From an uncultured Lachnospiraceae bacterium (GTDB lineage: Bacteria; Bacillota_A; Clostridia; Lachnospirales; Lachnospiraceae), in contig CACZHN010000033.1 in the NCBI GenBank assembly GCA_902780985.1, positions 1 to 15,854 on the forward strand: a stretch of 15,854 bases of DNA, in the 5' to 3' direction. A program made the translations under genes and the position numbers. Every line of letters begins with the position of its first letter. The stretch's first letter is position 1. Shown here piece by piece: positions 1-6,461 of this stretch. The notes under the pieces were generated by a model. The model ran no database searches, was not told the DNA's origin, and worked only from the letters and a program-made list of their open reading frames with translations.

Positions 1-2
1 TG

Positions 3-7
3 CCTCC
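3..7 (-). promoter_or_regulatory. Shine-Dalgarno site of the gene left of the window (expected groEL)
   Basis: On the minus strand a GGAGG core sits 27 bases after the groES stop, at the window edge. This is the right place for the ribosome binding site of a downstream gene. groES is almost always followed by groEL, so the next gene is inferred to be groEL; none of its coding sequence is visible here. Confidence 0.6.
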
Positions 8-34
8 AAATAAAATATTCTATTTATATACGGA

Positions 35-334
35 TTACTCAACTACAGCTAAAATGTTTTCCTGGCTTACGATTGTGAACTTCTCTTCGCCAAATGTTAC
101 ATCTGTACCTGCATACTGTGAATAAATAACCTTCTGACCGACTTTAACAGTCATAGGAATCTTCTTTCCGTTTTCATCAACTTTTCCCGGTCCTACAGCT
201 ACCACTTCCGAATACTGTGGCTTTTCCTGTGAGTTACCTGTAAGGATGATACCTGAAGCTGTTGTCTCCTCAACCTCAGCAGCTTTAAGAACTACTCTGT
301 CACCAAGTGGTGATATCTTAACTTTCTTTGCCAT
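35..334 (-). CDS. groES: Co-chaperonin GroES (Hsp10)
   Basis: This gene encodes the 10-kDa lid that caps the GroEL folding chamber in the cytoplasm. The protein has 99 residues, close to the usual 94-97. It opens with the family signature MAKKVKISPLGDRVV and contains the mobile-loop region (residues about 17-34, ETTASGIIL) and the VGPG and YSQYAGT motifs. I start it at the ATG at 334 because GGAGG lies 9 bases upstream; a longer frame back to 379 would run into the CIRCE operator and add a non-conserved N-terminus. It is the first gene of the expected groES-groEL operon, with groEL just off the left edge. The CIRCE at 369-395 predicts repression by HrcA and induction by heat. Confidence 0.97.
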   Translation of the reverse strand: MAKKVKISPLGDRVVLKAAEVEETTASGIILTGNSQEKPQYSEVVAVGPGKVDENGKKIPMTVKVGQKVIYSQYAGTDVTFGEEKFTIVSQENILAVVE

Positions 335-368
335 TAAAAATACGCCTCCTCGTATATTGATTCTGACT

Positions 369-395
369 TTAGCACTCATTACTCTTGAGTGCTAA
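369..395. promoter_or_regulatory. CIRCE operator (HrcA binding site) of groES
   Basis: A perfect match to the consensus TTAGCACTC-N9-GAGTGCTAA. It lies 35 bases upstream of the groES start and 5 bases after the predicted -10, so it spans the likely transcription start. This is the classic position for repression by HrcA in Firmicutes. Confidence 0.97.
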
Positions 396-400
396 CACAA

Positions 401-406
401 ATTATA
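401..406 (-). promoter_or_regulatory. -10 element of the groES promoter
   Basis: A consensus TATAAT on the minus strand ends 5 bases before CIRCE and would start transcription inside the operator. The -35 region 17 bases further up is only a run of T, so the -35 is weak or not recognisable. I see no intrinsic terminator between the MFS stop at 442 and this promoter, so some read-through into groES is possible. Confidence 0.7.
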
Positions 407-441
407 TTGTACTCATTTTCTCAAAAAAATCAATACTAAAT

Positions 442-1548
442 TTACCAAATAGAGAAGAAAAATCCCGCTAGTGGTGAAAGTACGATCATGATAACGGAAA
501 ATGTAAAGGACGATATGGAAACCAGTGTTGCCCTCTGATCCGACGGAAACATATCGTGCAGCTTAGCAGCCGTTCTTATCTCTATGGCATCGTCAGCAAG
601 AGAAGCTATAAATCCGCCCAATGTCATTATCGGAACAATACCGCTGTGTTCCAAAACAACTCCCGCAAGCACACCGATTGTACATATGATAAAAAGATAT
701 GCGTACTTTACTTTCTTGAACTTAACTATCAGCTTCGAGCCAACTACTCCGCCCAGTTCCATGGTAAAGAGTGCAACACCCAGGAATACATTTGATATTC
801 CCGCATCCCTGATCTTGGACTGCAGGAAAAACAAAAGTAAAATGTCTATAGCGCCCACAAAAGAATTAAGGAACATAAGCTTTGCGGCTTTAGGATTTCT
901 GAACAGGAACCTGATGCTTTCCGCAAAGTATTCGATAAGTTTTTTTGCCATCGCCTTTGTAGATACATCTTTATCCTTAGCAGGATCTTCTCCCACTCTT
1001 ACTTCCACCAGCTTGAGTGTAAAGAATAATGTTATAAGTCCCGTAGCCGCACTGATAAAGTACGCCTTTCTGTATCCCAGATAAAGTGCAAGTCCCGCGC
1101 ACAGAGTCGATATTCCGTTGAATATCCTGTATATGATAAACTGATTTGAATTATACTTCTCAAATCCCGCTTCTTTTCCGACCTTCTTCATGGAGTCATA
1201 GGCAAGGGCCTCTCCCGAACCGGAAGCGAAGTTATAAGCCATGGCATAAAACGGCATGGCCATACAGGCAACCGTGAAGTTTTCCGATACCGCAGTGATG
1301 AGACACCCGATAATCGCCATAATATTTCCCAGCGCCAGCATCTTCTTTCTTCCGTACACATCCGCCATCATTCCCGACGGAATCTCGCATATCAGACTGG
1401 TGATATGAAATACTGTTTCCGCAAATCCTATCTGAACCAGTGAAAAGCCTCTGGATGACATGATGACCACCCATGCCGCAGTAAGTGATAAATTTCCGAG
1501 AATACCTGTTGTATATAATAATCTTATTTGTCTCTTTAAATTAAACAT
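442..1548 (-). CDS. Major facilitator superfamily transporter, apparently lacking the last helix
   Basis: A polytopic inner-membrane transporter of the MFS, probably a drug or small-molecule exporter; the substrate cannot be read from the sequence. It has 368 residues with about 11 hydrophobic segments. Motif A is clear in the loop between helices 2 and 3 (G59-MMAD63-VYGR67KK). A charged cytoplasmic loop (about 180-215) separates the two halves. A second conserved patch at about 338-345 (DQRAT) precedes the last helix, after which the protein stops at SPLAGFFFSIW, where relatives usually continue into helix 12. The ATG at 1548 has an AGGGAGA ribosome binding site. The gene stands alone between the terminator at 1745-1776 and groES, with a structured leader upstream. 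Confidence 0.85.
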   Translation of the reverse strand: MFNLKRQIRLLYTTGILGNLSLTAAWVVIMSSRGFSLVQIGFAETVFHITSLICEIPSGMMADVYGRKKMLALGNIMAIIGCLITAVSENFTVACMAMPFYAMAYNFASGSGEALAYDSMKKVGKEAGFEKYNSNQFIIYRIFNGISTLCAGLALYLGYRKAYFISAATGLITLFFTLKLVEVRVGEDPAKDKDVSTKAMAKKLIEYFAESIRFLFRNPKAAKLMFLNSFVGAIDILLLFFLQSKIRDAGISNVFLGVALFTMELGGVVGSKLIVKFKKVKYAYLFIICTIGVLAGVVLEHSGIVPIMTLGGFIASLADDAIEIRTAAKLHDMFPSDQRATLVSISSFTFSVIMIVLSPLAGFFFSIW

Positions 1549-1593
1549 AAAAAAATCTCCCTTCAGTCTTACTTAAATAGTAAAAAACCTATT

Positions 1594-1657
1594 GGAGATA
1601 GTGCTAAATTACCGGATTAAATTCGTAAACCAACCTAAAAATGGGCGCACTATCCCC
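1594..1657 (-). promoter_or_regulatory. Structured leader of the MFS gene, possible attenuator
   Basis: The 259-base gap 1549-1807 holds no convincing gene. Read on the minus strand, arms GGGGATAGTGC (1647-1657) and GCACTATCTCC (1594-1604) can pair over 11 positions with one G.U wobble. They enclose a 42-base loop, and a run of six T follows 6 bases after the second arm. Upstream, CTAAAGG and CCCTTAG could pair in a competing stem. This resembles an intrinsic terminator with alternative folds, as in attenuator-controlled efflux genes. I cannot place a convincing promoter for it, and the fold is read by eye. Confidence 0.35.
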
Positions 1658-1744
1658 CTAAGGGAGAATTGTGTAACCTTTAGTCAGTTGTACGTTATTG
1701 TTTGTCCAGTACATAATAATCTTCTTTCATTTGATTTAAATTCA

Positions 1745-1776
1745 TCAAAAATAATAACACCTGCCTAAGCAGGTGT
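1745..1776 (-). terminator. Intrinsic terminator of the surface-protein/glnS/ogg operon
   Basis: A perfect 8-bp stem ACACCTGC/GCAGGTGT with a 4-base loop (1757-1776) is followed on the minus strand by a T-rich tract (TTATTATTTTTG). It lies 31 bases after the stop of the glycosylase gene and closes the operon that begins at about 8470. Confidence 0.9.
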
Positions 1777-1807
1777 CAACTCTTATTATTCAGGTATTTC
1801 CTGTTTA

Positions 1808-2713
1808 TTAAATTCCGATCTTTCTATCCTTACCGTAGATAAACAGATACTGCTGTGCGATTCCGGCTACATTGCCGAACTTCTGGCACATTTCTTTCTC
1901 TATAACATCCTTCGGCGTATCCTTATGGAAATACATTTCCTCGCAGATTCTCTTCATCCATACATCCACAGGAAATGCATCGGTCCTTCCGAGGGAAAAC
2001 AGCAATACGCAGTTGGCAACCTTTTCGCCTACTCCCTTAACCGACATAAGAGTTTTTCTTGCATCCGCTGTAGACATCTTGCGAAGGGCTTTCTCGGAAA
2101 GTTCTCCCGATACCACCTTTTCCGTAGCATCCATAATGTAAGGTGCTCTGAAGCCTGCCTTGCATCCTCTTATATCATCTTCCGTTACAGCCGCCAGCTG
2201 TTCCGGACGCGGAAAAAGCGCATCAAAATCAGAATTGAAGAATCTGATGGAATCCGCCCCCCTCTTATCACCGCAGAGTGTGGAGATATTTCTTACCACC
2301 TGCTTTATCTGCGGGATCTGCTTATTCTGGGAAATGATAAAAGATATCAGGCATTCGAAAAACTCCTGATTAAGGATCCTGATCCCCGGATTCTCCAGGA
2401 TGATCTTCTCAAGTCTCGGATCCGCTTCTATGATCCTCTTCTTTATACTTCCGTAATCACTTTCCAGATCAAAGTAATTCTTCCATATATGCTCGTATTC
2501 CCAGTTATCCGTATCGAAGAACGTGAGCTTAACGCCGTTTGCGGAAGGCTCCTCCATTATGTGAAGGAACCTCCCGCATGCTGCTATATCGTATTCATAT
2601 TTGTTCGGATTTTCACCGTTGTCGGTTCTTGAAAAATGAAAACATTGTCCGCATTCCAGTATCTCTCTAAGGTGAAAATCTTTTACGTCATTAACAATAT
2701 AATCTTTATTCAA
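1808..2713 (-). CDS. ogg: 8-oxoguanine DNA glycosylase/AP lyase, OGG1 type
   Basis: A base-excision-repair enzyme that removes 8-oxoguanine and nicks the abasic site. The 301-residue protein has an OGG1-like N-terminal domain (GQCFHF at 22-27, matching the GQxFRW region of OGG1) and an HhH-GPD domain at about 115-290. In the helix-hairpin-helix, VKGVGEKVANC (225-235) places the Schiff-base lysine at K231, and FPVDVWM (247-253) supplies the catalytic aspartate D250. The start is a TTG at 2713 with AAAGG 8 bases upstream; the first in-frame ATG would delete the conserved N-terminus. It lies 14 bases after the glnS stop and is the last gene of its operon. An AlkA-type glycosylase is the main alternative, but K231 argues for OGG. 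Confidence 0.88.
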   Translation of the reverse strand: MNKDYIVNDVKDFHLREILECGQCFHFSRTDNGENPNKYEYDIAACGRFLHIMEEPSANGVKLTFFDTDNWEYEHIWKNYFDLESDYGSIKKRIIEADPRLEKIILENPGIRILNQEFFECLISFIISQNKQIPQIKQVVRNISTLCGDKRGADSIRFFNSDFDALFPRPEQLAAVTEDDIRGCKAGFRAPYIMDATEKVVSGELSEKALRKMSTADARKTLMSVKGVGEKVANCVLLFSLGRTDAFPVDVWMKRICEEMYFHKDTPKDVIEKEMCQKFGNVAGIAQQYLFIYGKDRKIGI

Positions 2714-2727
2714 GTCGTATGCCTTTC

Positions 2728-4425
2728 TTATGCCGGCTTATAAGAGCTCTTAAGTCCGACTATTCTGTTAAATACAGGCGCGCCATCCTTTGAATCCTTG
2801 CTGTCCACACAGAAGTATCCGTTTCTTATGAACTGGAAGGAATCTCCTGCCTTGGCATCCTTAAGACAAGCTTCAAGCTTTGCATCCTTAAGGATAACAA
2901 GTGAATTAGGATTGAGGTTAAGTGTTCCGTCCTCGTTAAGCTTACCCTTTTCTTCGTCGATTATGTTCTCGTAAAGTCTTACTTCAGCTGTAAGACAATC
3001 TGCTGCATTTACCCAATGGATAGTACCCTTTACCTTACGTCCTTCGAAACCGCTGCCGCTTCTTGTTTCAGGATCGTATGTTGCATGGATGAGAGTTACA
3101 TTTCCGTCTGCATCCTTCTCGCAGGATGTACACTTAACAAAGTAAGCACCCTTAAGCCTTACTTCGTTACCCGGGAAAAGTCTGAAGTACTTCTTAGGAG
3201 GCTCTTCCATGAAGTCATCTGCTTCAACATAAAGCTCTCTTGAGAAAGTAACCTTTCTTGTTCCTGCATCTTCAGCATCCGGATTGTTCTCGATATCGAA
3301 CTCTTCTGTCTGTCCTTCCGGATAATTATCTATAACGAGCTTGATAGGATTCAGCACGCCCATGAGACGCGGAACCACCGGCTTAAGGTCTTCTCTGATG
3401 CAGTACTCAAGCATAGCGTAATCGCATGAACCCTGTGACTTTGAAACGCCTGCAAGCTCCATGAATGTCTTAAGTGATGAAGGTGTAAATCCACGGCGTC
3501 TGAGAGCTGCCAGAGATACAAGTCTCGGATCATCCCATCCGTCTACGATTCCGTCTTCAACAAGCTTCTTGATATATCTCTTACCTGTAACCACATTTGT
3601 CAGATAAAGCTTTGAGAACTCAATCTGCTTAGGTGGATTAGGATATTCAAGCTCTGCAACAACCCAGTCGTAAAGAGGTCTGTGGTCCTCAAACTCCAGG
3701 GTACAGATTGAATGTGTAACTCCTTCGATAGCATCCTCGATAGGATGAGCGAAATCATACATAGGATAGATAAGCCATTTATCACCTGTGTTGTGATGTG
3801 TCATACGAGCGATTCGGTAAATAACCGGGTCTCTCATGTTGATGTTAGGTGATGCCATATCTATCTTTGCACGAAGAACCTTTGATCCGTCAGGGAACTC
3901 ACCGTTCTTCATAGCCTCAAAGAGACTGAGGTTTTCTTCAATGCTTCTGTTGCGGTAAGGAGAATCCTTACCCGGCTCTGTAAGTGTACCTCTGTACTCT
4001 CTTATCTCTTCTGCGGAAAGGTCATCAACATAAGCCTTGCCCTTCTTGATAAGCTTGATTGCAGCTTCGTACATCTGATCGAAGTAATTTGAAGCAAAGA
4101 GAACTTCGCCTCTGAAGTCCGCACCCAGCCACTTAACGTCTTCTACGATGGAATCAACAAACTCTTCCTTTTCCTTTGTAGGGTTTGTATCATCAAATCT
4201 CAGGTTGAACTGTCCGCCGTACTCTACAGCAAGTCCGTAGTTGAGAAGTATAGACTTTGCATGTCCGATATGCAGATATCCGTTCGGTTCCGGTGGGAAT
4301 CTGGTTACGATTTTTGTGTACTTTCCTTCCTCCAGATCCTTATCGATGATCTGCTCTATAAAATTTTTTGATTTAACTTCTTCTGATTCTGTTACTTCTG
4401 AATCCTTGATTATCTCATCAGCCAT
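2728..4425 (-). CDS. glnS: Glutaminyl-tRNA synthetase (GlnRS)
   Basis: Charges tRNA-Gln directly with glutamine in the cytoplasm. The protein has 565 residues. The class I HIGH motif sits in [14 protein letters not shown] (45-58), FDDTNP follows at 78-83, and the second signature region before VDGWDDPR (294-301) reads VVTGKRYI (278-285) instead of the usual [15 protein letters not shown] (308-315) and two C-terminal anticodon-binding beta-barrels (about 345-565) complete it. A 35-residue acidic N-terminal extension precedes the catalytic domain. Many Firmicutes lack GlnRS and use GatCAB, so its presence points to the subset of Clostridia that acquired it. The ATG at 4425 has GGAGGA upstream, lying inside the end of the preceding gene; only 6 bases separate the two genes, so they are co-transcribed. 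Confidence 0.95.
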   Translation of the reverse strand: MADEIIKDSEVTESEEVKSKNFIEQIIDKDLEEGKYTKIVTRFPPEPNGYLHIGHAKSILLNYGLAVEYGGQFNLRFDDTNPTKEKEEFVDSIVEDVKWLGADFRGEVLFASNYFDQMYEAAIKLIKKGKAYVDDLSAEEIREYRGTLTEPGKDSPYRNRSIEENLSLFEAMKNGEFPDGSKVLRAKIDMASPNINMRDPVIYRIARMTHHNTGDKWLIYPMYDFAHPIEDAIEGVTHSICTLEFEDHRPLYDWVVAELEYPNPPKQIEFSKLYLTNVVTGKRYIKKLVEDGIVDGWDDPRLVSLAALRRRGFTPSSLKTFMELAGVSKSQGSCDYAMLEYCIREDLKPVVPRLMGVLNPIKLVIDNYPEGQTEEFDIENNPDAEDAGTRKVTFSRELYVEADDFMEEPPKKYFRLFPGNEVRLKGAYFVKCTSCEKDADGNVTLIHATYDPETRSGSGFEGRKVKGTIHWVNAADCLTAEVRLYENIIDEEKGKLNEDGTLNLNPNSLVILKDAKLEACLKDAKAGDSFQFIRNGYFCVDSKDSKDGAPVFNRIVGLKSSYKPA

Positions 4426-4431
4426 TACTGA

Positions 4432-6441
4432 TTATTCCTCCTCATCATCCTGACCCGGCAGAACGACCTTCTGCTTAGGTGCTTCCTTAACTTCCGTATA
4501 CGTACCCCTTACAGGCTCCGGCTGAACCGCTGTCTGTACCGGTACTTCTTCCGGCTGAACAGCTTCTGCAGTCTCTTCAACCTGTGCAGGTGCCGAAGGT
4601 GCATACTCCTCTACGAGAGATGCCACTTCCGCATCAAGCTGCGGTACATCGGTATCGGCAACAACATCAAATGCGGAATCGATTCCGTACGGTCTCTCTT
4701 TCTTTGCATTTTCGATCTTGTCCTTACGCTCTTCAACCGCAAGCGGTACATTTACGCTGCTGTTAAAGTCTTCCGCTACCTCAAGCTGAATCTCGCCGGT
4801 ATCCTGATTAACCTCATAAGACTTACTCTTTGTAAGCTTATCGGTCTCGGCATCGGCTGTTTCTTCAGGCTGGTCGCCGCTTCCCGGAATGTCCGGATCT
4901 GTATCCGTATCATCATCTTCGTTATCCGGATATCCGCCTTCGGAAGGTACTCCGGAATCGCTGTTGTTCTTCACGATGAGAACAATCACAGCAATACACA
5001 TTATAACGAATAATACAGACATTGCAATAAGAAGAAATTTTAAATGTTCTTTTGTTAAGCCTTTTTCTTCCTTAGTTTCGGTTTCTTTCTTAGGAATTAC
5101 AGGGGCTGCGGTTGTTGCTTCAACCTCTGTTGTTGCTTCTGTAGTAACAACTATCTGAGCGTCCGAAATCGAAGCTATGAGACTCTCGGCAGCTGCATAT
5201 CTCATGAAGCTTCCTTCCACTGTATCATAGAAGTAGAAGCCTTCCGTACCGTCAAGATTCATGGCATATACAAGATATATTCCGGAATCTGTTCCGTCGG
5301 AAAATGCATTGAAGCTGTCTTCTTCTATCTCAAGCTTAGCTGGCTTGAATCCCTTAGGGATATCAAGTCCTTCAGGCTTATTGATTATTACGTATCTTAC
5401 ATACTGAGCGGAAAACTCTGTATATCTTAAATATGTATCATTATCTCTGTCGTAAATGTACCAGCCTCTGCCGCCTTCTTCGTCTTCCAGGCAGACAATA
5501 GAGATTCTGCCGTTCGGTGATTCGAATCCCGGTACATCGTTTTCTCCGATGACAAGAGTTACCTCAGAGAAATTCTCTGGCGGATCCGGAAGATTCTCAG
5601 TTACGAGGATGTAATTCTTATCATCCACTGTTACGATGATGTCTTCCTTATCCTTACCGCACATAACGGTTAAGTAGTAAACCTTTACCGCACCGTTCTC
5701 TGCAGTAACCGTAACAGATACTCGGTTTGTTCCTTTCTGAAGAGAGTTTGCACCGCTTACGCTGGTGGTTGCCTTGTCGTCATGGGTTTTCGCACTGACA
5801 ACTATGCTTGTATCGTCTTCGGTAAGTTCTACCGTATAACTTGTCTGTCCTGCGCTGAAGCTTGGTGAAAGAGATCCCGGTGATACGGAAAGTGAAGCAA
5901 GGTCGCAGTCGTTGGAGCGATCGTCTTCCTCTGTTGTAGCTTCTGTCTCGCCCTTTTCGTTGGTGGTTGCTTCTGTCTTCTTCTCTTCTTCTGTTTTCTT
6001 CTCTTCGGTGGCTACAGTAACTGAAACACCTGCATGGCTTACGTCCAGAGCCGTACCGTTGATATCATAGAATTCCGATCCGCTTGTGGATATTGAAGCT
6101 GTACCGTTTGCTATAGCGGTAAATGTAATGGACGTGGATCCCGGTCCCGTACCTGATACGGTAAGAGTTCCGCCGCCTCCGCCTACAACTCCCGAAGCGG
6201 AACTGTACTGCAGAACACCTGATGAATATGAAACATACATAGTATATGCGGATATGGAGCTTCCGCTTACGCTGATGGTAGCTGTAACGCTCTGTCCCAT
6301 TCTGACAGTCGATGCGGAAAGAGCAATCGTTACACCTGCGCTGTCGGCATATACCTTATCATCCTGCGGTACATAAAGCATTGTTATCACCATAAGCAGA
6401 GTTATGATAAGACTGCTTATTCTGTAAGTCAGCTTTTTCAT
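4432..6441 (-). CDS. Membrane-anchored cohesin-like/cadherin-like surface protein
   Basis: The 669-residue protein has a Sec signal peptide (1-32, ending VYADS). A cohesin-like beta-sandwich follows (about 35-144: VTIALSAS, YVSYSSGVLQYSSASG, then a glycine run), then a Thr/Glu linker (145-178). Next come a cadherin-like beta-sandwich (PF12733 type, about 180-261), two tandem copies of an unnamed ~65-residue repeat (280-343 and 357-419), a second Thr/Glu linker, a transmembrane helix (466-490), and an acidic, proline-rich 178-residue tail predicted to be cytoplasmic. The cohesin call rests on pattern and fold features, not a search. Cohesins bind dockerins, and the gene 20 bases upstream encodes a dockerin, so this protein is probably the cell-surface receptor for that enzyme. 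The ATG at 6441 has an AGGGAGA site. No enzymatic motif is visible. Confidence 0.78.
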   Translation of the reverse strand: MKKLTYRISSLIITLLMVITMLYVPQDDKVYADSAGVTIALSASTVRMGQSVTATISVSGSSISAYTMYVSYSSGVLQYSSASGVVGGGGGTLTVSGTGPGSTSITFTAIANGTASISTSGSEFYDINGTALDVSHAGVSVTVATEEKKTEEEKKTEATTNEKGETEATTEEDDRSNDCDLASLSVSPGSLSPSFSAGQTSYTVELTEDDTSIVVSAKTHDDKATTSVSGANSLQKGTNRVSVTVTAENGAVKVYYLTVMCGKDKEDIIVTVDDKNYILVTENLPDPPENFSEVTLVIGENDVPGFESPNGRISIVCLEDEEGGRGWYIYDRDNDTYLRYTEFSAQYVRYVIINKPEGLDIPKGFKPAKLEIEEDSFNAFSDGTDSGIYLVYAMNLDGTEGFYFYDTVEGSFMRYAAAESLIASISDAQIVVTTEATTEVEATTAAPVIPKKETETKEEKGLTKEHLKFLLIAMSVLFVIMCIAVIVLIVKNNSDSGVPSEGGYPDNEDDDTDTDPDIPGSGDQPEETADAETDKLTKSKSYEVNQDTGEIQLEVAEDFNSSVNVPLAVEERKDKIENAKKERPYGIDSAFDVVADTDVPQLDAEVASLVEEYAPSAPAQVEETAEAVQPEEVPVQTAVQPEPVRGTYTEVKEAPKQKVVLPGQDDEEE

Positions 6442-6461
6442 GATTAATTCTCCCTCATTTT

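Noticed and set aside
335..379. Upstream start for groES at 379
   Set aside because: The extension would overlap CIRCE and add residues absent from GroES; the ATG at 334 has an ideal GGAGG.
1695..1730. A 12-codon open frame (MKEDYYVLDKQ) upstream of the MFS gene, as a possible leader peptide
   Set aside because: No ribosome binding site precedes it, it starts only 15 bases past a terminator T-tract, and a possible -10 (TATTAT) lies inside it, so it may not even be transcribed.
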